Source: Brachionus manjavacas (Eukaryota; Rotifera; Eurotatoria; Ploima; Brachionidae). From it: a stretch of 64,000 nucleotides of DNA. Shown piece by piece: positions 54,638 to 64,000 of the stretch. The stretch spans positions 603,501-667,500 of the forward strand of contig JAHQIY010000005.1 in NCBI GenBank assembly GCA_019054805.1, given 5' to 3'. The notes below the pieces were generated by a model. The model was given only the letters and a program-made list of their open reading frames with translations. It was not told the DNA's origin and did not search any database. Within the stretch, counting starts at the first letter, position 1. Each line of letters opens with the position of its first letter. A program made the position numbers and the translations under genes.

Positions 54638-54775
54638 GGTCCATCCATTTTAAATCCATTCATCCACTCCAGTCCTTCATTCCATTCCAATCCATTAAAA
54701 ATTCCATTCCATGCTGCGCTCATCACGATGCCATTTTTAATAAACTATTTACTCTATTTCATGCTATTCGATACA
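54638..54775. repeat. Degenerate TCCAT-rich low-complexity tract
   Basis: Irregular TCCATT/TTCCA words (TCCATCCATTTTAAATCC, TTCCATTCCAATCCATT) recur over about 140 bp. The open frame across it (54613-54804) has matching low-complexity residues and is not a gene. Confidence 0.55.
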
Positions 54776-54829
54776 AAGTCATTATGAGAATGTCTATAGC
54801 ATGATATAGAGATCTAATTATCTTAAAAA

Positions 54830-55955
54830 TGGGCATCCCTCAGCTTGAAATATATTTTTTAAGGAATTCCGTCCCACGGGAACCCTTTTTAGGCGCATAT
54901 GTGTAAAGAACTCTTTTACCAATCTTTAACCACCATAGTGATCGTATCAAAACTAACAATATGATAGGCAGAGGTCATCGCCAGAATCACTAGCTATTTG
55001 TCACCATGACAACATAGCCGTGTGACTCAACACGTGAGGGTCTAATCGAAAAGTCTGCTTGGATACGGGCGAGTGGTATCCAAACCAACCCCTGTTAAAG
55101 ACTGACAAAAGCAGTACAGACTGGTAGCCATTAGAAAGATCATGAGTTTTTTCTCTGGATACGAATGTGAAAGATTGACTAATTTTCTCGAAGTTTGGCC
55201 ATATGCTATGTGGGGACGAAGAATAATTCATAATTTATGACCTAAGGGGGAAAATTGGTTTGCCACATTTGAAGGAAGGAGAACAGAAATTTGTTGAAAA
55301 TTATGATACCTAAGGTTGCAAATCTGTAGAAAAAGGAAAGAGGGTAAACAGACTTTAAAATGAAATATTGTTGAACTCCAAACCTTGAGGTTTTCTTGGT
55401 GTTCTTAGCTTCAACCAATAAAAGATTAAGAAGTTTATTTTAAAAACTTTATTGGAATCCAAAGTCTTAAAAAAATTGGTAGTAGTTTGCATAGTAGCTA
55501 AAAAGTGGGTTTTAGTTGAAGAAAAAAAAAGTTAAAAAAGGACAAAGTAGAACAAATCATAAAAACAGCTGCATGTTTCTGACTGGATCACAACATAGCG
55601 TCCCCTTTAAGACAAGTTACCCAAGGTGCGATACAAAATGGGTTATTTTGGTGGATAACAAATACAAAAAAAAAGTGAAAAAGTGAAAATTAAAATAATA
55701 AAATAAATCATTAATTGAACCATTATCGAGACGTGAGAATTTGAGCCGAGTGTAGTAATTAGAGTAGAGTGGTGCTCTACAATTTGGACAATTAAAGTCG
55801 GTTGGTTTCGAGCCATAACTAAATCTACAGCTTAATTCACAATATGATCAACAATTGTGTCTTCTTTAAGTCTATTACAGTTTTGAATTTTTTAACGAAA
55901 CTTTACTCTCGATCGTGCGCTGTTTAAGCCTTGAATGAAAAATTGCTTCATTACG
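54830..55955. other. Unassigned, moderately GC-richer region
   Basis: From 54830 to about 55300 and 55740 to 55900 base composition is more balanced than the flanks. A 76-codon minus-strand frame (55001-55231) contains GWFGYHSPVSKQTFRL and SHTAMLSW but shows no family resemblance. Likely further mobile-element debris. Confidence 0.35.
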
Positions 55956-55959
55956 ACCT

Positions 55960-56335
55960 CAAAAATTTCAATAGGTTGTTTTGGAAAAGCTCCGGTTTGC
56001 ATTTTTTAAATGCAGATTGGGTTTGACGACGCTAAAGACAGAACGTGAACGGGGAGATTTAATCGAGACCTTCAAAATATCAAACGGACTGATTACAGTG
56101 GAATGGCAAAATCCGTTTATCAATAGCAACGCACTGTCAAGTAACGGTCCAACTGGAAGAATTCGTTGACATCGAAGAAGATTTACCAAGCAATTGACAA
56201 TAAAGAACAGGGAGAGCTTTTTAACAAATATAGTGGTTAACGCGTGGAACAAATAACCGACTGAAGTTGCTAATGCAAAATCTAAAAATGATTTCAAAAA
56301 CAAACTTGATAATTATCAAAAACAAAACAATTAAT
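55960..56335 (+). mobile_element. LINE relic: ORF2 C-terminus, CR1-like
   Basis: One frame reads RLGLTTLKTERERGDLIETF, KISNGLITVEWQNPFI, a stop, HRRRFTKQLTIKNRESFLTN, IVVNAWNK, a stop, PTEVANAKSKNDFKNKL. This is the complete end of a CR1/L2-type ORF2 (R..RGDLIE..KI..G, then F..N..V..WN.LP) in a single frame with only two nonsense changes, making it the youngest-looking LINE end in the window. A short AT-rich 3' UTR follows to about 56400. Confidence 0.9.
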
Positions 56336-56399
56336 TTATTTATTTTTTTATATATATAAATAAGTGTGTCATTATGATGCTCCTTGTGTAGTTTTCATT

Positions 56400-56700
56400 T
56401 GATCGTTGGTTTCTTTCAAAAAATAGTCTTAACTCATCAAGTTTTTTTAGGCTTGCCATCCGCTTTAATTGAATCAATAAAATTGCTTTTAAATGCAACC
56501 TCAATCTACTCCACTTTGTCTCTTTGATTTAAATTTAACATCAAAATAGCCATCCACGTTCTAAAATTGTACTTTTCGGTTAACAAAGGTATTTTAATTT
56601 CGGTTATATCCTTATTACCATCACTGAATAACTTATTTGATTGTTCCTTGTAGACGTGCACGGTATTTACAAGATTAACGTTTGATACATTGGTAGCGCG
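56400..56700 (-). mobile_element. Copia-type Gag N-terminal fragment
   Basis: Minus-strand reading gives LVNTVHVYKEQSNKLFSDGN, then ITEIKIPLLTEKYNFRTWMA, ILMLNLNQRDKVE, a stop, IEVAFKSNFIDSIKADGKPK. The motif ..L.E.YNF..W...M...L matches the start of copia-like Gag polyproteins (FDG.NY..W...M...L). One stop interrupts it; no pol or LTR is seen. Confidence 0.55.
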
Positions 56701-56848
56701 TTCCGATTTTTAGAGTGCCTCCCTTTAATAACAAAATAAAGGATAATTTTGACTAGTATAGCTATCACAGACTCGCAGGTTCTTTGAAAAATTATCCATT
56801 CCAACATTGCAAGACATGATTTGAAAAATCGTTACAATCAACATAAAA

Positions 56849-57190
56849 TTATTTTACGTCATTTAACATAATCGACCTGTTACAATTCCATATACAAAAC
56901 GCTTGTACATGTGACACGTTCAACAACATTAACATGCATAAAAAAACTCTGTTTTCATCATTGTTTAACACGCGGTTGGAATCTAATTTTAAATTTATCA
57001 ATTTTAAATTTAATTTGTAAGGAAAAATATGACGTTTGTTTTGGTGATTCTCTTTTATGGACGCCACTGTTGAGGTCTTGTACCTCTGGCTTTCACTAGT
57101 ATTCGGTTTTGGAGGTTTGAGGACGGCCAAATTAAAGAGTGTTTTAATTTTAATATTTATTAATTCCAAAAAAATATAAGAAAAAAGCAA
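56849..57190 (-). other. Unassigned minus-strand frame
   Basis: A 113-codon frame with a moderately protein-like middle (LAVLKPPKPNTSESQRYKTS, then TVASIKENHQNKRHIF) and a Cys-containing end. It resembles no family I know and lies beside the Gag fragment, so mobile-element origin is likely. Confidence 0.3.
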
Positions 57191-57469
57191 AAGAAATTAT
57201 TATTAAACATACGCATTAGTCATTTACCTAAGTAAAGTACTGTTAAGTACTTTTAGTAAAATTATGAAGGACTAAGTAATTATATATATTTAAAATATTT
57301 ATTTTATTTAGATAAAATATTTTGTAAAATAAGCAAGAATAATTTATTGTAGGTTATTAATTTTTTATTATTAATCATTAATTATTTTTACTTTTGATTC
57401 AAATAAAAATACATTGAAAAAATAAAAATTTTTATTATCTTCAAATTTGAATCATAAAAATTTCCTATT

Positions 57470-58164
57470 CTAAAAAGGAGTTTTTGGTCTGTTTTGAATC
57501 CATTCTTTTACACCTGGCAAGTCTCTAACATATTCATCAAGAGCCTTCACTTGAGGATACTTGTCTAGATATATGTTTTTATATTTGTCTAAAAATTCTG
57601 TCATTTGTGAAATAAATATGTCTGCCCATGAAAGTTTACTTCCTACAAGAAATCCATTTCCATTTTTATTCAGTCTGTCCTCAAAAAATTTGAAATTTTG
57701 GTTTAGAACTGCATCAAATTGCTGGTTTGTTAAATTTTTCCCGATAGTTGAGTCAAAAAGGTCCCCCAATTGACACCCATACATATCAATCAAAGCTTTA
57801 TCAATTTCATTCTCACCATTAAATCCAAATCTGTCGGCCAAAAAACGAGCTTTATTTAAAAAGTAAGCAAAAAGTTTAATTAAAAGAAATTTTTACCAAT
57901 AGCTTTGGATTGAGCGAGAATTACAGTCTCAGAATCTTGATGAATTTCTAAAGTTGGCAACTGCTGGAACGGCGTTGAAGGTCTCAAACTAGGCCAATCT
58001 GCTAGACTGATTCTATTATCTTCAAACTTATGGTTGGCAGCTGCAAAAATGAAACGGATGAATTCTCCTCTACCTCTTATATCAAAATAGGTAAGCTTGT
58101 AGTCAGCTTCTGAGCATGAATATCCTATAATAAGAATCAAAGCTATAATTGTGATTTTAAGCAT
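57470..58164 (-). CDS. Sigma-class glutathione S-transferase with N-terminal signal peptide (two exons)
   Basis: Exons 57897-58164 and 57470-57849 join (G|CT, Ala) to 215 residues. Residues 1-20 (MLKITIIALILIIGYSCSEA) are a clear signal peptide, which cytosolic GSTs lack. The thioredoxin-like domain starts with YKLTYFDIRGRGEFIR, where Tyr26 is the sigma-class catalytic tyrosine activating glutathione. QLPTLEI carries the cis-Pro70, and the glutathione-binding QSKAIARFLA follows. The helical C-terminal domain contains SKLSWADIFI, the conserved N-capping segment. Family members include haematopoietic prostaglandin D synthase and invertebrate S-crystallins. The intron is 47 bp. An AATAAA lies about 35 nt past the stop. 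Secretion or ER residence is inferred; no KDEL-type signal is present at the C-terminus (RPKTPF). Confidence 0.94.
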
Positions 58165-58737
58165 TTTTTTATTTTCTTTTTTTTTATTAAAAAGTAATAA
58201 ATTTATAGTAAAATTTAATATTTACACAAAGTTTTGATTTTAAGAATCAAACTTTATCAATTAAATGAAATTTGGTTTTTTAAATTAAAAACTGTCTTGT
58301 TTTAATTCATGATATTTAAGTTTTTTGTTTTAATGTAGTTATTTGACATCAAAGCTTTGTACACAAATTTTGGATTTCTTAATGCCAAATAGTATTTAAA
58401 TGTCAATTGTTGATTAATTTCTAAATTTTTTTCTGAAAAATTTACCAAAAGTATTTTTTTATTTAATTTGAAGTTTTGGAGCTATTATTATAAAAGAAAT
58501 GTTTGTTTAACAAACTTTTGAATTTGATGAAAATCGTAAACTTTGATAAATTTTTAAAAAAAATATTAAATTTTAAACCGCCCTATTTTCTACTGTTTTT
58601 TTTGCTCTAACTTTGATTCTATTATTGATTTTGAATTTAATATACCGAATTAGAACATGGAAGAAAACGATTGATTTTAAAAATTCTGGAAAATTCGGTT
58701 CAAAAAACAAGAACAAAATTCTAGAAGTCTAAAAACT
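58165..58737. other. AT-rich region upstream of the GST
   Basis: Nothing assignable. Confidence 0.5.
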
Positions 58738-58739
58738 TA

Positions 58740-58868
58740 CAGTCCCGTTCTTTTCACTTATTTTACCAAATTATACGTAAAATTACGTAAATTGACAAAT
58801 GTAAAAAATGGTAATTTTACGAAAAATTACGTAAAATTTGGTAAAAACAAGTGAACAGAACGGGACTG
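58740..58868. mobile_element. Mariner-like MITE, TA-flanked, 129 bp
   Basis: Ends CAGTCCCGTTCTTTTCACTT and inverted CAGTCCCGTTCTGTTCACTT, each flanked by TA (58738-58739 and 58869-58870). The arms of about 35 bp continue through TTTTACCAAATT, and the interior is TTACGTAAA-rich and nearly palindromic. CAGT termini and a TA duplication mark a Tc1/mariner-type non-autonomous element. Confidence 0.9.
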
Positions 58869-58870
58869 TA

Positions 58871-60185
58871 TTTTTCTTCTTCTGGCCCAAGTTAAGAAGA
58901 TTAAGAGAAAAATTTGTTAGAGATATGCACAGATAAAACAGATTTTAATATTTGTTAAAACAGATCTTTTTGATTTTAAAATCAAGTTCTAGATCATTTT
59001 GACAAAAATTTATTAATTTTTTAATCTAAATATTTATTTGAAAGAAAATTAAGTTCATTTTTAAATTTAAAAAAAATCCAATTTTAATTGTTAGCTTTTT
59101 TTAACTTTTAACTTTAAATTTAAGACATTTTACCGAAAAGCATTACAATATTTTAAAATAATAAAAAAATTCTAAAGGTTTAAATAAAAATAAATCCAGA
59201 TTTTTCATTTTTCAAGCTACTTACTATCCTTTGGATTACATAAAGGATGCATTTCTTTAAAGCAAAGCTATATTTAAAAAAAATTTAAACAAAACAAATT
59301 TTCGTCTCTTTTCTGAATTCTTATTTTTATTTTAAAAAAATCCTTAGATAAATAATTAAAAATTTTAATGAAAATTAATGATTCTTTAATTCCTTAATTT
59401 TGTAAATAAAGACCAACATTTGGTAACGCAACTTGAAGAAATAAAAGTTTGCAAAAAAAAGCATCGAACCTAGAATTAATAAAATTTAAATCCAGGTTTT
59501 GGATTTCCTTTTAAATTTAATTTTTAAATAGGCATTTAAAACTGAAACCTAAGTTTAGAATATTTAAAAAAATTTAGATTTTTGGGCTAATATGATGGCG
59601 ATGACAAACGTCGCATTTAAATTTAAATATCAAGTTTAAAGAGATGTCGTTTAAATCAATCAGAGAATAAAAAAGGCTAAATGATAGAGTCCAAATCTTT
59701 GTTTTCAGTCGCTTTAATTAAAAAAAAATTTTAAATACTTTTCTAAGTATTTATTGTCTCTTGCAGTAGCGATATATTCATGTTTGCCTCTTTGAATACT
59801 TTTTGATACTTAGTTTATTGACTTTTTTTGCCAAAATTTATGTTAAGTTTAACTTCTTTTGGTAAGAGAATATAAAAAGTAAAATATGTTAAATGATTCC
59901 TAAATGATCCTTAAAAAAAGATATGTAAAGTAAAATTAATTAGGGTAAAATTTTTCCATTAAATTTGTGAATGTACAATAATATTTTTTAAAAAAGATTG
60001 TAATTAATAGAATTCTATGAGATTATTTTGAAAATCAAAATTAATAATTTTTCTTTTCATTTCCTCTTTTTGATTCATATTTACCTTTACTTGCTAAAAA
60101 TAGCTAAAGCTTAATGTTAACGTTAATTTTAGTCAAAAAAGTCAATCACCGAAATTTATTAAAAAAAATTCTAAATATTGATAAA
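58871..60185. other. AT-rich spacer
   Basis: Nothing assignable. A slight GC rise at 59640-59720 has no recognisable content. Confidence 0.5.
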
Positions 60186-60187
60186 TA

Positions 60188-60424
60188 CAGTGCCGGAAAT
60201 TAACTTGTAACATCATATCATCTGATATCATTTAATATCATTTTTTTAAAGTTTCCACATATCAGCTGATATCAGCTATTATCATTTGATATAAGATAAT
60301 ATTAAGTGAATTAAAATTTGAATTTCTAATGTAAAAGTATGTAAATAATTCTTTTTTTCATGATATTAGCTGATATCAGTTGATATCATTATGATATGAT
60401 GTGACAAGTCAATTTCCGGAACTG
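60188..60424. mobile_element. Mariner-like MITE, TA-flanked, 237 bp
   Basis: Ends CAGTGCCGGAAATTAACTTG and inverted CAGTTCCGGAAATTGACTTG, flanked by TA at 60186-60187 and 60425-60426. The arms of about 36 bp continue into CATCATATCAT. The interior is a series of TGATATCA words, several of them palindromic. No ORF. This is a different family from the 58740 element, given the distinct termini. Confidence 0.92.
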
Positions 60425-60754
60425 TATGAACATTTTACTTTAAACAAAATTTTTCATCTAATGCGTTATATAGTACTAATTTACAAGATTTGATGTTACA
60501 AATGGCAATTTTCATAAAATCAGGGTGGTTCTTTGGATATTAAAAGTAAATGAAATTAGTGGAAATATTTTTTTTTAAATTATTTTAATTGATGGAAGAA
60601 CTTTAAATGAATAATGTATTTAATAAATGCACCATTTCAAACTAAACAAAGAATTTTAGGCAAATCTTTAAAAATTTATTTTAAAATATGAGTATTTTAG
60701 ATAAATATATTTTTATGATATGAGGCTGGCTAGAATGGAATTTTAAAGTCAAAG

Positions 60755-61095
60755 TGAAAGAACAGTGAGAAGGGACTTGATTGAAATGTACAAATTAGTG
60801 AATGGAATAGAAAAGATCAAGAATCAAGAATCTGCTGAATAGATCAGAAAACAAGGGTCCTGCCGGGGCGTTAAGAGGAAATAACATAAGAGTCCAGAGA
60901 GATTCAGCTGCGGTGAGGTCAAGACATGACTTTTTCTCAAACAGAGTAGTTCCGCATTGGAATAAGTTGCCAAAAAATGTGGTGAAATCTAAATTTTAAA
61001 ATGGCTTTAGATAAGTTAAATGGAATCGCTACATCCCTACATGGCCTATCGGCTGTGATGGGCTCTGATACTACTACTATTCCTACCACTACAAC
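60755..61095 (+). mobile_element. LINE relic: ORF2 C-terminus with (TAC)n tail
   Basis: Readings RRDLIEMYKLVNGIEK, then (frame-shifted) FFSNRVVPHWNKLPKNVVKS match the CR1/L2-type ORF2 end. The 3' end is TGTGATGGGCTCTGATACTA followed by CTACTATTCC, a TAC-type tail. Stops and frameshifts are present. Confidence 0.85.
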
Positions 61096-61334
61096 TAATT
61101 ACCAAATAAAAAATTTGAGATTTTTTGATTAAATTTTTTTCGAAATTTTAAAATTAAAAAAAATTGTTAAAGGATCTCCATTAACAATTTTTATTATCAA
61201 AAAGTTTCTTTAAATTTTTTCTTTAAATCATCAAGAATTGCGTTTTTTAAAGTATTTAATATTTCTCATTTATTCAAATGTCCCTAAAATATTAAATTTG
61301 GTTTGAATCGAGAATCTCGAATAAATCTAAAAAG

Positions 61335-61560
61335 TCTTGATGCCAGTAAAGCATTTGATAAACTGTAGCGTGCTGGGCTTTTCCATAAACTAATTGAAAA
61401 AATTAATAATCTCTGGAAAATATAATATAAATATTATTATGAAATTTCTAAAGTCAACCACTAGCTTCAATCGAATCGGCTGCTACAGGTCCACACTGCC
61501 AAATGGTGTTGTTGTTGATGGGCTAAGACACTACTACTACTACTTCTACTTCTACTAGAA
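61335..61560 (+). mobile_element. LINE relic: RT motif A joined to a (TAC)n 3' end
   Basis: The frame reads DASKAFDKL, a stop, RAGLFHKLIEKINN (RT motif A). Within about 100 bp it is followed by GTTGATGGGCTAAGACACTA and CTACTACTAC, the same 3' end as in the element at 60755-61095. The central kilobase of ORF2 is missing, so this is an internally deleted copy of that family. Confidence 0.8.
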
Positions 61561-61980
61561 CATTTATTTTTAGCAGAAAAATGGCATCAAAAAAAGCTAT
61601 TTTTTAGATGACGTCAATTAGACGATGTAAAGTGTTAAACGCCAGCTGATAATCAAAAATATTTTCAGATTTTAAATTACTTTAAATTGAAATTTAAAAC
61701 TAATTTTTATTTTGGTGACGAAAAAAATTGTGGTCGGGTGCGGGAAGAGAAAAAAAAATTATTTTATTTCAATTTGACTTTTAGTCACGTTAGAATAAAA
61801 TTCTTTGACGTCAATCAATTTTTAAAAATACATCGATTGAACAGTTTTAATAGTTAGAACTTTTGTACAAAACGTCACTGAATACAAAATAAAATACTTG
61901 AACACATCACGTATATTTACTTTTATTCACATCCTGTTTATTCCTAAATAGCTATTGATGTAATCTAAAAATTCTAACCA
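61561..61980. other. Upstream region of the IL-17-like gene
   Basis: AT-rich with a TGACGTCA-like cluster: GATGACGTCAATTAGACGAT at 61607 and TTTGACGTCAATCAA at 61804. Such TGACGTCA words are CREB/ATF-type sites in animals; here this is only a sequence resemblance. Confidence 0.4.
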
Positions 61981-61987
61981 TATAAAA
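61981..61987 (+). promoter_or_regulatory. TATA box of the IL-17-like gene
   Basis: TATAAAA lies 57 bp before the start codon. Transcription would be expected to begin about 25-30 bp downstream, near 62008-62014, leaving a short 5' UTR. Position and consensus fit well. Few other genes in the window show such a motif. Confidence 0.65.
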
Positions 61988-62037
61988 ACTCAGTTTCCAT
62001 ATCTAATAGCACAAATTGTCAAGCTAGAATTCAAAGA

Positions 62038-62661
62038 ATGAGAATAAAACTTGAAGTGTTATGTTTATTTGTAATTTTCATTAATCTATCAAGACGTTCC
62101 TCTTCAGTGAGACCTAAGCGGAAAATGGCTAGTCTAGAGGAATTTGAGTATGTTAACCAAGAAAAAACAGCTAACTTAATTGGGTGTAAAGATTACTCGG
62201 AAGGCGAAATGAAGCGCCTGCTGGAAAAAAGCTTCAGATTAAATATAGACAAAATTTTGGATGCCATCGAATTCTATCCGCCAGTGCAACTTAAATATGC
62301 CAGAAATATTATGAACGCAAGTGAGCCAGATACCAGGAAAAATTATTTAATTCATGGAAACACGAATTGTTCTATTAACAAGCAAACAACTTGGCAAGAA
62401 AACCAAATTTCAATTTGTCCACACCATTTTGTCGAGCTAAGACGCCAAGACCGCTATCCGTTTGTCATCAAACAGGCAGTCTGCAATTGCAAGTCATGTC
62501 TAGATGTAAAAAGCGAATTTTTAAAGTGTATACCAAATTATATTGTTAAGCCTGTTCTAATAAGACACATATGTCTTTCCAATGGCTACTATGGTTGGAA
62601 AAGAGCTTTTGAGTATGTGCCAGTGTCTTGTTCATGCAAGCATTTATTACATGTTGACTAG
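62038..62661 (+). CDS. IL-17-like secreted cytokine
   Basis: An intronless gene of 207 codons. The N-terminus MRIKLEVLCLFVIFINLS is a signal peptide, followed by a basic RPKRK (25-29) that could be a proprotein-convertase site. Residues about 36-125 are a poorly conserved pro- or N-terminal region. The C-terminal domain carries the IL-17 signature: ICPHHFVELRRQDRYPFVIK, then QAVCNCKSCL (IL-17: .. C.W.....D..R.P..i.eA.C.C..C), IVKPVLIRHICL and the terminal PVSCSC (IL-17: PVGCTC). Cysteines at 127, 149, 151, 154, 179, 198 and 200 fit the IL-17 cystine-knot-like pattern, with extra C111 and C164. IL-17 proteins are homodimeric ligands of IL-17R/SEFIR receptors in innate immunity. Homology rests on motif spacing; receptor and function are unknown. 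Confidence 0.8.
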   Translation: MRIKLEVLCLFVIFINLSRRSSSVRPKRKMASLEEFEYVNQEKTANLIGCKDYSEGEMKRLLEKSFRLNIDKILDAIEFYPPVQLKYARNIMNASEPDTRKNYLIHGNTNCSINKQTTWQENQISICPHHFVELRRQDRYPFVIKQAVCNCKSCLDVKSEFLKCIPNYIVKPVLIRHICLSNGYYGWKRAFEYVPVSCSCKHLLHVD

Positions 62662-62785
62662 TTTGTTGATAATACGCAATCAGGGATCAATTGTAAATCT
62701 GGGTTCATTTTCCAAACTCAAACAATATTAACTTTGTATCTAAGTTCAGATCTCAGGTCGTTTTAGTATTTTAAAATTTAGATTA

Positions 62786-62791
62786 AATAAA
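62786..62791 (+). promoter_or_regulatory. Polyadenylation signal AATAAA of the IL-17-like gene
   Basis: AATAAA is 125 nt past the stop codon, inside GATTAAATAAAAAATTT. In such AT-rich sequence the hexamer occurs often by chance, so the position is the main support. Confidence 0.45.
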
Positions 62792-64000
62792 AAATTTTAA
62801 TGAGATTTTTTTTATTTTTTTTTAACCTATAATTCAATTTGAGATACCCGAGTCCACTATTGGCTTTGGTGAAAAGCAAAATGATCACGTAATATTTTTT
62901 TCAAGAAGAAGTTAAAAAAAAGCGTTTACCAAAATTTATTCAAGATTATTAATGGTAATATTATGTTTTAAATGTACATTTTTTTGTTCTTTATTTTACT
63001 CATCTTTTAAAAAATGAAAATTTTTCTTCTATAATTTTTCAGTTAATTGTATAGTTTAGAAAAATTAAAGAAGCCTTGATATTAATATGTGTCAATTAAA
63101 CATGCTTCAAGTGTATTGTGGTAAGAGAGACATAAAATTAGTTGATGTAAATATCAAGCATTTAAATTTATTTCTAAATTTAAATTGAAAATTAAGCCCA
63201 AAAAAATTTTTAAATTAAAGTTTTAATTATAATTCAATTCATGATTGTAATTCTTAACAGAATTAAATTAAGCTATTATTTGAAATTCAAAAAATAATTC
63301 AAAATTTTTTAAAAATTTTTAAATAAATGTGTCATTTAGCAATCATCACATATTTTGGGATAAAAAAAGACCAAAAATTTTTTCAATCAAAAATTAGTTT
63401 GAAATTTAAAAAAATAGGAATATTTTGGTCATATAATGTGTAACCCAAACTTATGTGTAGCATATACAATTTAATTTCCTTTTCTATCTTTATAATTTCA
63501 CCACAAATGGTACAGAACACTAGATTTTAGTGTTTGATTTATTTTAAACTGAGATCGCTTCTACCGGTGGAAAAATTTAGATATGAATTTAAATTCTACT
63601 TCACATAAAGTCGAATAATGACCAATTATAACAATAATTATAATTGAATAAATTGATTTTTAATTCAATAAATTCTGTTTCGATTTTTTTTGCTTATTAA
63701 ATAATTTTTAAAATCATATAAATATTTAAAATCTTTATTAATTTTTTTTTTTAAATCCTATTTTTTTTTGTTTGAAAAAAATTAAATTTAAAACTCGAAA
63801 TTGTAATTTTAGCAATTATTTAAGTTTGAATTGTAATAAATACGTAACTTACGTATTAAATTTAATGATTAAATTATTACTTAACATTTGCAGATATAAT
63901 TTAGGAAATAAATCTCATTTTTTTAAATTCAACGCAAAAATTTGACATTAAGATTCGAATAATGATTTAAAGTCACCTTATTTTTATTCAAATCAATTTG
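62792..64000. other. AT-rich terminal spacer
   Basis: No coding frame, RNA gene or clear repeat is visible to the end of the window. Confidence 0.55.

Noticed and set aside
54613-54804. 63-codon open frame
   Set aside because: It translates a TCCAT low-complexity tract.
55001-55231. 76-codon minus-strand frame with GWFGYHSPVSKQ
   Set aside because: Protein-like in part but without motif, splice signal or family; left as unassigned debris.

Overview
The window is AT-rich eukaryotic nuclear DNA, almost certainly from a small invertebrate animal. Coding exons are separated by mostly very short GT-AG introns (about 45-75 bp). The proteins are typical metazoan ones: Ral GTPases, SLC33A1, WDR4, DPH4, a sigma-class GST, a USP31/43-like deubiquitinase and an IL-17-like cytokine. 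The base composition, short introns, patchwork of decayed LINEs and IL-17-like gene suggest a spiralian such as a monogonont rotifer. That placement is inference; no marker gene fixes it.

Layout. At 0-1 kb there is a divergent Ral-like GTPase on the minus strand. From 1 to 9.5 kb is a gene-poor stretch with LINE scraps, a FLYWCH-like relic and a possible 1.6 kb terminal-inverted-repeat element. From 9.5 to 13 kb are three minus-strand genes: a tyrosylprotein-sulfotransferase-like enzyme, DPH4 (J-domain plus CSL zinc finger) and a canonical Ral. From 13 to 19.9 kb are decayed LINEs and AT-rich spacer. From 19.9 to 23.7 kb are WDR4 (six exons) and the acetyl-CoA transporter SLC33A1 (four exons), both on the minus strand. 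From 24.9 to 30.5 kb are LINE copies and a foldback element. From 31.3 to 43.2 kb is one plus-strand deubiquitinase gene in three exons, whose two large introns hold foldback and TIR elements and a 40-bp minisatellite. From 43.9 to 46 kb are further TE pieces. From 46.9 to 50.2 kb is an intronless ORF of about 1,100 codons joining a DUF924 domain, an FSH1-type serine hydrolase and a leucine-rich repeat array. From 51.4 to 56.7 kb is a graveyard of RING, LTR protease, hAT transposase, LINE and copia-Gag pseudogenes. At 57.5-58.2 kb is a signal-peptide-bearing sigma GST. From 58.7 to 61.6 kb are two TA-flanked mariner-like MITEs and two LINE tails. At 62.0-62.7 kb is an IL-17-like secreted cytokine with its own TATA box.

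The genes do not form one pathway; they are independent housekeeping or signalling loci. Shared themes are secreted or ER/Golgi functions (the sulfotransferase, SLC33A1, the secreted GST and the cytokine) and the translation machinery (WDR4 for tRNA m7G46, DPH4 for eEF2 diphthamide).

The observations most worth following are the three-domain DUF924/hydrolase/LRR protein, the IL-17-like cytokine, and the inverted-repeat element whose interior has become a 40-bp tandem array, with a related single-unit relic 15 kb away.
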